Positions 1 through 7,952 of a DNA stretch of 64,000 bases are shown one piece after another. The stretch's first letter is position 1. Each line of letters begins with the position of its first letter. This DNA is from Arthrobacter sp. FW306-07-I. Its GTDB lineage: Bacteria; Actinomycetota; Actinomycetes; Actinomycetales; Micrococcaceae. The DNA lies in the NCBI RefSeq assembly GCF_021800405.1, contig NZ_CP084550.1, positions 1,178,001-1,242,000 of the forward strand, written 5' to 3'. The position numbers and the translations under genes were made by a program. Under the pieces are notes generated by a model. The model worked only from the letters and a program-made list of their open reading frames with translations, was not told where the DNA came from and did not search any database.

Positions 1-4
1 CCTG

Positions 5-53
5 AAAACGACGGTGGTCCGGATGGCAGCACCGCTGCCATCCGGACCACCGT
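5..53 (-). terminator. Rho-independent terminator of the alcohol dehydrogenase/ABM operon
   Basis: A perfect 20-bp stem (11-30 paired with 34-53) closes a 3-nt loop. Read on the minus strand, the stem is followed by CGTTTTC, a short T-tract. It lies 45 nt beyond the stop codon of the minus-strand ABM gene, as expected for an intrinsic terminator ending that operon. Confidence 0.8.
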
Positions 54-97
54 GTGGGACACGCCGGTACGCGAGGAAGTCTGGCGTGCCGAAGGGC

Positions 98-418
98 TTA
101 CTTGACGGCCAGCTCCCCGAGTTCGGACCACCCGTCCACCTTGACGTTCACGATGTCCGGAGTCCGGGACAGGTACGCCGGCAGCTCAGCCGTGGCCTTC
201 TTGAAGTGCTCCGACTTCACATGTTCGCCGCCGGCCTCGTCATCGCGGAACGCCTCGATCAGGACGTAGGTGTCGGGGTCGGCTAGGGAGCGGGCCCATT
301 CGAAGAACAGGCAGCCCTCCTCGGCGTTCGTCTTCTCAGTGAAGTCCCTGGAAATCTTCGGCCACGCGTCGGCGTGCTCCGGCTTCACCGGGAATTTTGC
401 GGTAATGAAAATCATCAC
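98..418 (-). CDS. Antibiotic biosynthesis monooxygenase (ABM) domain protein
   Basis: This 106-residue protein has the size and pattern of a single ABM/YgiN-type ferredoxin-like domain: an N-terminal beta strand (MIFITAKFPVKPEHADAW), a central EEGCLFFEW strand, and a later YVLIEAFRDDEA strand followed by a helix. Such proteins dimerise as alpha-beta barrels, and some oxidise quinols or small aromatics without a cofactor; the substrate cannot be read here. It is the last gene of a minus-strand operon, 45 nt after the alcohol dehydrogenase and just before a strong terminator. The context suggests a role in handling products of alcohol, ketone or hydrocarbon oxidation. The family is fairly sure, the reaction unknown. 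Confidence 0.8.
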   Translation of the reverse strand: MMIFITAKFPVKPEHADAWPKISRDFTEKTNAEEGCLFFEWARSLADPDTYVLIEAFRDDEAGGEHVKSEHFKKATAELPAYLSRTPDIVNVKVDGWSELGELAVK

Positions 419-463
419 TTGTCCTCTAGATAAAGCTTCGTGCGGGCTGGTGCGAAACGGGTG

Positions 464-1498
464 TCAGGGCACCAGGATGGCGCGGCCACGGACCTTGCCG
501 GCGTCCAGGTCGCTGATGGCCTGCTGGAAGTCGTCCAGCTTGTACTTCTGGGTGTGCAGCGTGACGGCCCCGCGGGCGGCGAGCGACATGAGGTCCTGCA
601 GGTCGTTGTAGGAACCCACCAGGTTGCCGATGATGTTGATCTCGGAGGAAATGATGTCGATGGTGGGCACGCTGATGTTTTCGCCGTAACCCACCACGAA
701 GTAGTCGCCGGCCTCCCGCAGCATCGCAATGCCCTCGGACGTCGCGCCGCCTTCGCCCACGAAGTCGATCAGCACCTCGGCGCCGTTGCCGCCGGTGAGG
801 GCGCGCACCTGTTCCACCTGCGTGCCGTCGGCGAGGACCCCTTCGTCGGCCCCGATCGACTTTGCCAGCTCCAGGGCAGCCGGGTTGCGGTCCACCACGA
901 TGATCCGGCTCGGCGTGAGGGCCTTCAGCACCTGGATCCCGATGTGGCCCAGCCCGCCGGCGCCAATCACTACGCAGTTGTCCCGCGGCGTCAGCCGCTT
1001 GGCCGCCTTCGCCGCGGCGTGGTAGGCCGTCAGGCCCGCGTCCGCCAGGGCCGCCACGTCCGCGGGTTCCAGTGAATCGTCGATCTTCACCACGGACCGG
1101 GCGGAGGTGAGGAGGTACTCGGCGTATCCGCCGTGGGTGTCGATGCCGGGGAACCTGCTGTTCTCGCAGTGCACGTCGTCGCCGGAGCGGCAGGCGCGGC
1201 ACAGGCCGCAGGTGATCAGCGGGTGCAGGATCACCTTGTCGCCTTCCTTGACGTTGGTGACGGCGCTGCCGACGGCGTGCACCCACCCCGCGTTTTCATG
1301 CCCGATGGTGTAGGGCAGCTGCACCTGGGACTTTTCCGCCCACTGTCCCTCGAGGATGTGCAGGTCTGTCCGGCACACGCCGGCTCCGCCGATCCTGACC
1401 ACGACGTCCCAGGCTCCGGCCACTTCCGGAATGGGCGCCTCGGTCATCTTCAGGCCTTCGTGGTAGCCGACCACCTGGACGGCTCGCATGGTGTTCAT
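464..1498 (-). CDS. Zinc-dependent NAD-type alcohol dehydrogenase
   Basis: This 344-residue medium-chain dehydrogenase oxidises an alcohol to an aldehyde or ketone. Catalytic zinc ligands are visible as C42 (VCRTD) and the GHE pair at H67-E68; the structural zinc site has four cysteines at C97, C100, C103 and C111. The Rossmann motif GAGGLG is at about 179-184, and the acidic D203 after the second strand favours NAD over NADP. Its start overlaps the previous gene by four bases (ATGA), so translation is probably coupled. Dehydrogenases of this type next to a MIP18-like protein and an amidohydrolase are known from actinobacterial propane and acetone oxidation clusters, where they act on secondary alcohols or acetol; that substrate is inferred from context. 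Confidence 0.88.
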   Translation of the reverse strand: MNTMRAVQVVGYHEGLKMTEAPIPEVAGAWDVVVRIGGAGVCRTDLHILEGQWAEKSQVQLPYTIGHENAGWVHAVGSAVTNVKEGDKVILHPLITCGLCRACRSGDDVHCENSRFPGIDTHGGYAEYLLTSARSVVKIDDSLEPADVAALADAGLTAYHAAAKAAKRLTPRDNCVVIGAGGLGHIGIQVLKALTPSRIIVVDRNPAALELAKSIGADEGVLADGTQVEQVRALTGGNGAEVLIDFVGEGGATSEGIAMLREAGDYFVVGYGENISVPTIDIISSEINIIGNLVGSYNDLQDLMSLAARGAVTLHTQKYKLDDFQQAISDLDAGKVRGRAILVP

Positions 1499-2316
1499 GG
1501 GTGGATCTCCTTGACTGTGAACGGAAGCTGGTGGTGTTGGTCGGCAGGCTCGGCTCCCTCGGGCCGGTCTGTCTGGTCGACGCCGGAGCCGGCGTAGCGT
1601 GTCCGCAGCAGGCCGCGGCAGAAGTGCGCATTGCCGTCGATGGAAATGCGGGTGGAGCGCGCCCGCCGCAGCGCCATCGGCACGTTGTCGGGCGGGTAGG
1701 GCGTGCCGTCATGGTCTACGAGGACGACGGCGGCAGGTTCCGTCGGCAGCCCAAGTGCCGTCCGCCGTCGTACTAAAGCGTCCTTGGTCCGGCCGGCCGG
1801 CAGGTCACCCAGCCGCACCGTCCCGACGCTTTCTTCCGCCAGCGTGGGATCGGCGCGCAGCAGTTCGGTGAGGCAGCGCTCCATCGCGGCGGTGTGGGCT
1901 TTGCGGCGGAAGGTCCACCGCAGCTCCTCCAGGCTGTGCTCGGCCTCGTGGCCGAAGGTGCCCTGGTATCCGGCGTCGGCCGCGAGGCCTGCGTTGATGA
2001 GGTCGGAGTCGTGGTGGTCATCGAGTTCAACCATCACCGCCGCCACCCCGGGCAGCGCCGAGACCACGTCCTTGCTGTCGGACGCCATCAGGTAGGCGAA
2101 GTTCGGCGAGCAGAATGACGTGGGCAGTCGCAGGTGCAGCACCACTGTCGCGCCCGCCGGGGAGCCGGTGATCTGGAGGGAACGGACGAAGCCCAGATCC
2201 GTGATCGGCTCGTCCAGCTCTGGATCCAGCACGGCCCCCAGCGCCTGCCGGACGTCCTCTGCTGTCACCGCCGCGTCCCGTTGCCGGAGCGTGCGCTCCG
2301 TCAATGCCGCCGTCAT
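1495..2316 (-). CDS. MIP18/DUF59 metal-sulfur cluster assembly protein with C-terminal extension
   Basis: Residues 18-105 form a MIP18 (DUF59) domain with the DPELDEPITDLGFV signature at 31-44 and a conserved cysteine near 69 (SFCSPN). This family helps mature iron or iron-sulfur proteins. The protein is 273 residues, much longer than a bare DUF59 domain, and the remaining two thirds resemble nothing I can name. The same long form occurs in propane-monooxygenase (prm/mim-type) clusters, where it is thought to help assemble the diiron hydroxylase; that role is from family knowledge, and no hydroxylase is present here. It overlaps both neighbours by four bases (ATGA), indicating tight co-translation with amidohydrolase and dehydrogenase. 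Confidence 0.82.
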   Translation of the reverse strand: MTAALTERTLRQRDAAVTAEDVRQALGAVLDPELDEPITDLGFVRSLQITGSPAGATVVLHLRLPTSFCSPNFAYLMASDSKDVVSALPGVAAVMVELDDHHDSDLINAGLAADAGYQGTFGHEAEHSLEELRWTFRRKAHTAAMERCLTELLRADPTLAEESVGTVRLGDLPAGRTKDALVRRRTALGLPTEPAAVVLVDHDGTPYPPDNVPMALRRARSTRISIDGNAHFCRGLLRTRYAGSGVDQTDRPEGAEPADQHHQLPFTVKEIHP

Positions 2317-3359
2317 GCCGCGCCTGCCAGGTCCGCCCGTTCCGGCTGCCGCGGTCCCGTCTTGGTCTCGTCCGCGTTGGGGAGCTGGAGCTCTGCGGGC
2401 ACCGGGATGTCGTACATTTTGGCCGCGTTCAGTCCCAGGATCTTTTTCTTCTGGTTCACGGTGAGCGGGGCGTACTCGGTCATGTCTTCCGGGATCTGGA
2501 AGTCAACGAACCGCTCGATCAGCCAGCGGGGTGACCAGATGGCATAGTCGCTGGAGAACTGGATCCGGTCCTCGCCAATCCAGTAGATGAGCTCGCCCAT
2601 GATCTGCGCGAAGTACCGCGGCCGCGTGTGCATGAACGGGACCGCGACGGCGAGGCCGCCGTGGACGTTGGGTTCCTGGGTGGCGATCCAGCAGAAGTCT
2701 TCCAGCCGGGGCAGGCCGACGTGCTCCACCACAAAGTTCAGGTCGGTGAAGTCGGAGGCGGCGTGGTCGACGTCGGCGACGTCGAAAGCGTCCCGGTCCA
2801 GCGGGCGGACGGTGGGGCCCTTGTGGATGTGGATGTTCTTGATGCCGAGCTTGCGGCACTCCTCGAAATACCGGTAGGACCAGGGATCGGAGAGCTTGTA
2901 CCCGCGGGATTCGCCACGCCATTCGGCGGTGTAGAGCTTGACCCCCTTGAACTTCATCTTCTCGTGGTCGGCGCGGAGCCGGTCAAGGCCTGCCTCACCC
3001 TCCCGGGGGTCATAGCAGTGGTTGTAGGTGAGCTTGTCCGGGTGCGCGGCGGCCAGTCCATAGGCTTCCTCCACCTGCGCGAAGCCGTTCTTGTAGAACG
3101 CGCCGAGATAGGCCGGCTGGAAGATCGCGTGGTCCACGTAGCCGTCCTGGAACAGGTCCTTCATGAGGCGTTCGCCGCCCTGGTAAAGGAATTCCTCGTA
3201 GGACCAGTGTTCCTCCTCGGGCCCGAGGTTGCGGTGGTAGTCGTAGAAGCAATCAATGAACTGCTTGCCCTGGATATTCCGCTGGTTCTCCGGGCGGGCG
3301 TCCCACAACGCGACGTGCGCGTCGACGATGAAGTAGTTCTCGCCGTCTTTGCTGTACAT
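2313..3359 (-). CDS. Amidohydrolase-2 family protein of the propane/acetone monooxygenase cluster type
   Basis: This 348-residue TIM-barrel metal-dependent hydrolase belongs to the amidohydrolase-2 group. Candidate metal or catalytic residues are H15 (VDAHVA), H177/H179 (IHIHKG), H213 (VVEHVG) and D271 (FSSDY). The usual N-terminal HxH pair reads H-V-A, so one ligand appears replaced. Proteins of this type accompany soluble diiron monooxygenases for propane, acetone or phenol in Actinobacteria and are reported to support a functional monooxygenase rather than clear hydrolysis. It is the first gene of a four-gene operon and is transcribed divergently from the GAF regulator, with an inverted-repeat operator between them. 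Confidence 0.82.
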   Translation of the reverse strand: MYSKDGENYFIVDAHVALWDARPENQRNIQGKQFIDCFYDYHRNLGPEEEHWSYEEFLYQGGERLMKDLFQDGYVDHAIFQPAYLGAFYKNGFAQVEEAYGLAAAHPDKLTYNHCYDPREGEAGLDRLRADHEKMKFKGVKLYTAEWRGESRGYKLSDPWSYRYFEECRKLGIKNIHIHKGPTVRPLDRDAFDVADVDHAASDFTDLNFVVEHVGLPRLEDFCWIATQEPNVHGGLAVAVPFMHTRPRYFAQIMGELIYWIGEDRIQFSSDYAIWSPRWLIERFVDFQIPEDMTEYAPLTVNQKKKILGLNAAKMYDIPVPAELQLPNADETKTGPRQPERADLAGAA

Positions 3360-3439
3360 ATCGTTCTCCTCCCCGCGACTGCCATAGTCGCGACAGGGAC
3401 GACGCTATGGCCAAAAGGCACCTGTCAACCTGTGACCGG

Positions 3440-3456
3440 TGTCTCATTTTGAGACA
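3440..3456. promoter_or_regulatory. Inverted-repeat operator between amidohydrolase operon and GAF regulator
   Basis: TGTCTCA and TGAGACA form a perfect 7-bp inverted repeat around a TTT spacer. It sits in the 161-nt divergent gap, 65 bp ahead of the regulator start and 81 bp ahead of the amidohydrolase start. This form fits binding sites of GAF/Fis (AcoR- or MimR-like) activators, so the adjacent regulator is the obvious candidate; binding is inferred. Confidence 0.6.
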
Positions 3457-3520
3457 GGGCGGCATCGCCTTTCGAGGCACAACGCCGTAATCTCGAATGA
3501 CCAGGACAAGGAGGGCGGTG

Positions 3521-5023
3521 ATGGTGCCGGACCAGAACGTTCCCGTCCCGCGGCCACAGGCCGGCGGGCCGGAAGGCATGATGACTACTGTCTCAAGACG
3601 CCTTCTCGCCTCATGGCAGCGCAGTGAGGAATACGGCGTCTCGGCCGAGGCCATCGATCCCGTCTGGGCCGGGTCGGTGGCCGGTGACTCGCTGTTCTAC
3701 CAGTGCGGCCAGGAGGTGCTCACCAGCCTGCACCAGACCCTGGCCAACGAGCCACTGAGCCTGATGCTCACCGACGCCAACGGGCTGGTCCTCAACCGGT
3801 TCAGCGGCGACACCTCACTGCTGCGGGCGCTCGACAAAGTCCATCTGGCTCCCGGTTTTGCCTTTTCCGAGCGGGAAGCGGGAACCAGCGGGCTGGGTAT
3901 GGCGCTTGCGGACCGGACGCCCAGCCTGGTTCGTGCCGAGGAACACTTCAGCGCAAGCCTCCGGACGTACACCTGCGCTGCCGTGCCGGTGATCGATCCC
4001 CTCAGCGGACGCCTCGAGGGCAGCGTGAACATCACCACCTGGTCCAAGTCGTCTCCCGAGTTGCTCCTGGCCCTGGCCCAGTCGGCAGCGAGCAACACCG
4101 CTGCCCTCATGCTCGCAAAATCGGGTGGCCACAGGCCGAAAGCGGGACCCAAGGGCGGCGTCTTCCGGGTCCAGCGGGGCCGGGTTGAACCGGGTGCGGG
4201 AACGCTGCGCGCCATGTCCCCGGACTGGACGGAGGCACTGGACCGTGCGGCCTTGGCCCTTGCGACAAACAGAGTCGTGGCCGCCGTCGGAGAACCAGGC
4301 TCCGGGCGCGCCACCTTGCTGGGGCAGGCTATCCGGCAGGCGCACCCCGGGAGCCGCATCCTGTGTGCAGCAGCTCCGGAGCCTGAGGACGTGGAGGCGT
4401 GGTTGTCGCTCTGGACCCCCGAGCTGACCAAGCCCGATACCGCCGTGATCGTCGAAAACGTTGACCTCCTGCCCGCCTGGGCAGCGCAGGAGTTGAGCAC
4501 CCGGGCTGCCGCCGCGGTTAAGACATTGCCTGCACCGGCCGGAAGCCCAGCCTCCATTACCTGGGCCATGACCGCGGAGGACCTGGGCGCCGTCCCGCAG
4601 CCACTGGCCGCCTCGGTGGAAACCGTGGTGCCGGTGCCTGCCCTGCGCGAACGCCCCACCGATGTAATGCCCCTGGCCAGGTACGCCGCCCGCCAATCGC
4701 GTATGCGTGACGTGGATTTCACGGCCGCTGCCGAATACGCGCTGACCGGCTACGGGTGGCCAGGCAACGTGGACGAACTTTTCACCATGGTCAATGACGC
4801 GGCCATGCGGACGGAAACCATCGATGTGCGGCATCTGCCCTCCCGGCTTGTGGGACGCGCCGGGCCACACCTCACCCGGATCGAAGCCGTCGAGAGGGAC
4901 GAGATCATCCGGTGCCTTTCCCGGCCGGGCATCACGGTGGCCGCGGCCGCCAACGAACTGGGACTGAGCAGGGCCACCATTTACCGCCGGATGGCCCGCC
5001 TCGGAATTACCGCGCCGAAGTAG
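3521..5023 (+). CDS. GAF-domain, Fis-type HTH transcriptional regulator (AcoR/MimR-like)
   Basis: The start at 3521 is chosen because AAGGAGG lies 6 nt before it; an in-frame ATG at 3497 lacks a ribosome site. The 500-residue protein has an N-terminal GAF-type sensor region (roughly 50-210), a degenerate AAA+ region (roughly 230-425) and a C-terminal Fis-like HTH (ELGLSRATIYRRMARLGI, final 30 residues). The Walker A region reads GEPGSGRAT, with R replacing the usual lysine, and no GAFTGA sigma-54 contact motif is visible, so it probably acts without sigma-54. MimR-like regulators of this build control propane/acetone monooxygenase genes in mycobacteria. It is divergent from the amidohydrolase operon, which it probably controls; the inducer is unknown. 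Confidence 0.85.
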   Translation: MVPDQNVPVPRPQAGGPEGMMTTVSRRLLASWQRSEEYGVSAEAIDPVWAGSVAGDSLFYQCGQEVLTSLHQTLANEPLSLMLTDANGLVLNRFSGDTSLLRALDKVHLAPGFAFSEREAGTSGLGMALADRTPSLVRAEEHFSASLRTYTCAAVPVIDPLSGRLEGSVNITTWSKSSPELLLALAQSAASNTAALMLAKSGGHRPKAGPKGGVFRVQRGRVEPGAGTLRAMSPDWTEALDRAALALATNRVVAAVGEPGSGRATLLGQAIRQAHPGSRILCAAAPEPEDVEAWLSLWTPELTKPDTAVIVENVDLLPAWAAQELSTRAAAAVKTLPAPAGSPASITWAMTAEDLGAVPQPLAASVETVVPVPALRERPTDVMPLARYAARQSRMRDVDFTAAAEYALTGYGWPGNVDELFTMVNDAAMRTETIDVRHLPSRLVGRAGPHLTRIEAVERDEIIRCLSRPGITVAAAANELGLSRATIYRRMARLGITAPK

Positions 5024-5054
5024 GCCCGGTTCGGGTCCCCTTGCCAAAGAGCGG

Positions 5055-5801
5055 TCAGGCCCCTAGCAGCTCCGCCAGTTCCGTGATGCTTGACGCCACC
5101 AGGTCCCAGTCGCCTTGAGGGGCCAGGTCCGCCGACTGGCCGGGGCCGTGTTCGGTGGGGCGGGCGATGAACGCCGTGGCCAGCCCAGCCTCGCGCGCCG
5201 CCCGCAGGTCATTGTTATGGGCCGCCGCCAGCATTACCTCACCCGGCTCAAGGTCCAGGAACTCCGTTGTCCGGAGGTAGGCCTGGGGCAACGGCTTGTA
5301 GGTGCCCGTCATGTCCGAACCGATGATCACATCCCACGGCAGGCCGGCGTTCCTGGCCATGTCCAGCAACAGTGAGGTGTTGCCATTGGATAGCGGGCCC
5401 ACGATGTAGTGGCGGCGGATCGCAGCGAGGCCCTCCACGCTGTCCGGCCACGCCTGCAGCCGGTGCCAGGATTTGTTCAGCTCCTCCAGGGTTTCCCTGG
5501 GCACCTGTGCCGGATCGATGCCGTGCCGGCGGAGTGCCTCGTCAAGGTTTTCGCGGTGGAGGGTGTCCAGCTTGGTGAAGCCGCGCTTTCCGGAGCGGAT
5601 GGCTTCCATGGCCGGCTGGTAGAGAGCCCGCCAGTGGTCGGCGAAGGCCTCGGCGTCGAGCGTATGCGCGTGTGCTGCCGCGAAAGCTGCCACCTCCCTT
5701 GCCACACCCGTGCGCCAGTCCACCACGGTCCCGAAGGTGTCGAAGAGGACGGCGCGCACCGGGCGCCCGGTTGAGGGTGAACGGTACGGCTGGAACCTCA
5801 T
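5055..5801 (-). CDS. Haloacid dehalogenase, type II (HAD superfamily)
   Basis: The 248-residue protein carries HAD motif I as FDTFGTVVDW, with nucleophile D21, in the form typical of L-2-haloacid dehalogenases (FDxFGTxxDW). Motif II is in GPLSNGN, the motif III lysine in GTYKPLPQAY, and motif IV acids follow in the AAAHNNDL region, where dehalogenases have an asparagine-rich loop. It should hydrolyse 2-haloalkanoic acids to 2-hydroxyacids or act on a related substrate. It is a single gene convergent with the GAF regulator and divergent from the flavin reductase by 42 nt. True dehalogenase activity is not provable from sequence, since many relatives are annotated this way. Confidence 0.82.
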   Translation of the reverse strand: MRFQPYRSPSTGRPVRAVLFDTFGTVVDWRTGVAREVAAFAAAHAHTLDAEAFADHWRALYQPAMEAIRSGKRGFTKLDTLHRENLDEALRRHGIDPAQVPRETLEELNKSWHRLQAWPDSVEGLAAIRRHYIVGPLSNGNTSLLLDMARNAGLPWDVIIGSDMTGTYKPLPQAYLRTTEFLDLEPGEVMLAAAHNNDLRAAREAGLATAFIARPTEHGPGQSADLAPQGDWDLVASSITELAELLGA

Positions 5802-5843
5802 GTGCGTGTCCTTCCTGTCTGCGGCGCCGGTTAGTCTGGCAGC

Positions 5844-6464
5844 ATGCGAACTGATTTCAGTCCCTCAGCGACGTCCGCCCGTGATTTCTACCGGCTGCTC
5901 ACCGCTGTGGTGGTGCCCCGGCCCATCGCGTGGGTTTCGAGTGTCTCCCCGGAAGGCATCGACAACCTGGCCCCGCACTCCTTCTTCACCGTAGCGTCAA
6001 CCAATCCGCCCATCGTGCAGTTCACGTCGGTGGGGGAGAAGGATTCGCTCCGCAACATCACCGCGTCCGGCGAATTCGTGGTCAACCTGGCCCCCGCCGC
6101 ACTCCTGGAAGAGGTCAACGCCACCGGCACCAACTTCCCGCCGGAGATCAGCGAGTTCGACGCCGCCGGCCTGACCCGGGAGCCGAGCCTCACCGTGGCC
6201 GCGCCCCGGGTCAAGGAATCGCCGGCGGTGCTCGAATGCCGTCTCCACTCCGTGCTGCCGATAGGGGACTCCACCCTGGTTTTCGGCGAAGTCACCCATG
6301 CCGCCGTGAGCGAAGAAGTACTCGATGGCAGCCACCCGCGCATCGACCTGCTGGAGCCCCTGGCCCGGCTGGGCCTGGATGAGTGGGGTACCCTCGGCGA
6401 AATCCAGGACCTCGGCCGGATCCGGCTGAAGGATTGGCCGGGCGACTTCCGGCCCAAGGACTAG
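5844..6464 (+). CDS. Flavin reductase-like FMN-binding split-barrel protein
   Basis: This 206-residue protein matches the flavin-reductase-like split beta-barrel family: an N-terminal RDFYRLLTAVVVPRPIAWVSS strand-turn region that binds FMN, then NLAPHSFFTVASTNPPIVQF and the GEFVVNL strand. Members reduce free flavin with NAD(P)H or hold FMN for another redox job. It is monocistronic, divergent from the dehalogenase gene, and is followed by a bidirectional terminator. No oxygenase partner is adjacent. The fold is secure, the partner is not. Confidence 0.8.
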   Translation: MRTDFSPSATSARDFYRLLTAVVVPRPIAWVSSVSPEGIDNLAPHSFFTVASTNPPIVQFTSVGEKDSLRNITASGEFVVNLAPAALLEEVNATGTNFPPEISEFDAAGLTREPSLTVAAPRVKESPAVLECRLHSVLPIGDSTLVFGEVTHAAVSEEVLDGSHPRIDLLEPLARLGLDEWGTLGEIQDLGRIRLKDWPGDFRPKD

Positions 6465-6503
6465 GGCCGGCCGGCCCGCCCTGCCCGTGCAAGGGGAAAG
6501 GCA

Positions 6504-6542
6504 AAGGAAAAGGGACGCCCGGCGAGGACGTCCCTTTCCCTT
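6504..6542. terminator. Bidirectional hairpin terminator
   Basis: AAAGGGACG at 6509-6517 pairs with CGTCCCTTT at 6529-6537; the stem extends outward by four more pairs after one mismatch. It lies between the ends of the convergent flavin reductase and MatC carrier genes, and the outer arms are T-rich on the minus strand, so it can serve both genes. Confidence 0.7.
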
Positions 6543-6557
6543 GTCCGCCCGGGGCTC

Positions 6558-7940
6558 TTAGCCGAGGCCGAGCTGGACGAAGACGAACCAGACGAGGAGC
6601 GGCACCGCACCGATCATCGCGATGGCCCACAGCAGCAGGGCTCGGAAGAACATCCGCTCGTCCTTGGGCTGGGCGCTGGCCATCAGCAGGGCGCCGCTGG
6701 TGGACATGGGGCTGACGTCAACCACGGAGGAGCTGATGGCGATGGCCGTCACCACTCCCACGGGGGTGAGCAGCGGGTCCATGGCGATGGGCACGACCAC
6801 GGGGCTGATGACGCCGAGGGTTCCGGTGGTGGAGGCGAACGCTGACACGATGGCCACCACGTAGCTGGCGATCAGCGCAGCGAGGGAGCTGTTGCCCAGG
6901 CCTGCGATGCCTTCCTGGAGTTCCTTGAGCGCGCCCATTTTCTCCAGCATGCCCACGTAGGTGACGATGCCGGTGACCAGGATGATGGCCGACCACGGCA
7001 TGCTTTCCACCGCGGGCTTCTGCACGTTGGAGTCCAGGACGATCAGGACCGCGGCGATGACCAGCGAGGCGACTCCCACATCGAGTCCCAGAACGGTGGT
7101 GAGCACCAGCAGGGAGGCGATGCCCACCAGCGTGAGGATGCGCATGGGGGTTGCGGCCACTTTCACCGGGCCGGTTTTGGTTCCGGTGGCCACAATGGTC
7201 TGTGCCGGTGCGGTGAGGACGGCCGTTCCGGCGCCGCCGGGACCCGAAACACTGCCGCTTGAGGGGGTGTCAGCGCCGTCGTCGTTCTTAAGGGCATTGC
7301 CGCCGTCCGCCTGACGCGACTCCGCCTTGGCTGCCCGGCGCTTCATGATGGCCTGCACCAGGGCGTAGGCGATCGCGGCCAGGATGGCGTTGAAGATAAA
7401 GCAGTACGCGTAGAGCTTGAAGGAATCGCCGGAAGCGCCGGCACCGTCCAGCATTTTGTTGCCCAGGACGCCGAAGGGGTTGACGGGGGAGAAGGCGCCG
7501 GCGTTGGCGCCCTGGACGATGACCAGGCCCATGGCCAGGGTGCTGATGCCGAAGCGCGCGCCCAGTGCCAGGCCTACCGGGGCGACGATGGCGATGGCGG
7601 CGGGGGTGAAGGCGCCGGCGGAGGCAAGGGCTGCGGTCAGCAGGAACATCAGGATGGGGACCAGGATTTTCCGGTCGCCGGCGAGCCGTTCTGCCCAGTA
7701 TGCGAGCAGGTCGATGGTGCCGTTGATCCGCACTATGGCGAAGAGCAGGGTGGCGCCGACCAGGATGAAGAACAGTCCGGCGGGGAACTGTCCGATGACA
7801 TCCTTGATGGACATCCCGGCCAGGAGGGTGCCGACGCCGAATGCGGCGACGGTGGCCAGCAGTCCGGCGTTGATCTTGGTGAAGGAGCCGACGGCGAAGG
7901 CCGCCACCAGCACCAGGAACGCGATGAGTGAGAGCGACAT
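6558..7940 (-). CDS. Dicarboxylate carrier, MatC/SLC13-like permease
   Basis: The 460-residue integral membrane protein has about a dozen hydrophobic segments and the MatC N-terminal domain pattern (MSLSLIAFLVLVAAFAVG followed by KINAGLLATVAAFGVG). A hydrophilic, glycine-serine-rich loop of about 60 residues (roughly 210-270) separates the two halves. MatC-type carriers import malonate, succinate or similar dicarboxylates. It lies 12 nt downstream of a maleate isomerase-type gene in the same operon, which points to maleate or a related cis-dicarboxylate as substrate. An IclR regulator stands divergent upstream. Substrate is inferred from context. Confidence 0.83.
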   Translation of the reverse strand: MSLSLIAFLVLVAAFAVGSFTKINAGLLATVAAFGVGTLLAGMSIKDVIGQFPAGLFFILVGATLLFAIVRINGTIDLLAYWAERLAGDRKILVPILMFLLTAALASAGAFTPAAIAIVAPVGLALGARFGISTLAMGLVIVQGANAGAFSPVNPFGVLGNKMLDGAGASGDSFKLYAYCFIFNAILAAIAYALVQAIMKRRAAKAESRQADGGNALKNDDGADTPSSGSVSGPGGAGTAVLTAPAQTIVATGTKTGPVKVAATPMRILTLVGIASLLVLTTVLGLDVGVASLVIAAVLIVLDSNVQKPAVESMPWSAIILVTGIVTYVGMLEKMGALKELQEGIAGLGNSSLAALIASYVVAIVSAFASTTGTLGVISPVVVPIAMDPLLTPVGVVTAIAISSSVVDVSPMSTSGALLMASAQPKDERMFFRALLLWAIAMIGAVPLLVWFVFVQLGLG

Positions 7941-7952
7941 GGTGCCCGCCGC

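Noticed and set aside
426..1286. Long open frames opposite or inside the alcohol dehydrogenase gene, with Arg/Gly-rich products.
   Set aside because: They are out-of-frame shadows typical of high-GC genes; the dehydrogenase frame has clear motifs and correct codon bias.
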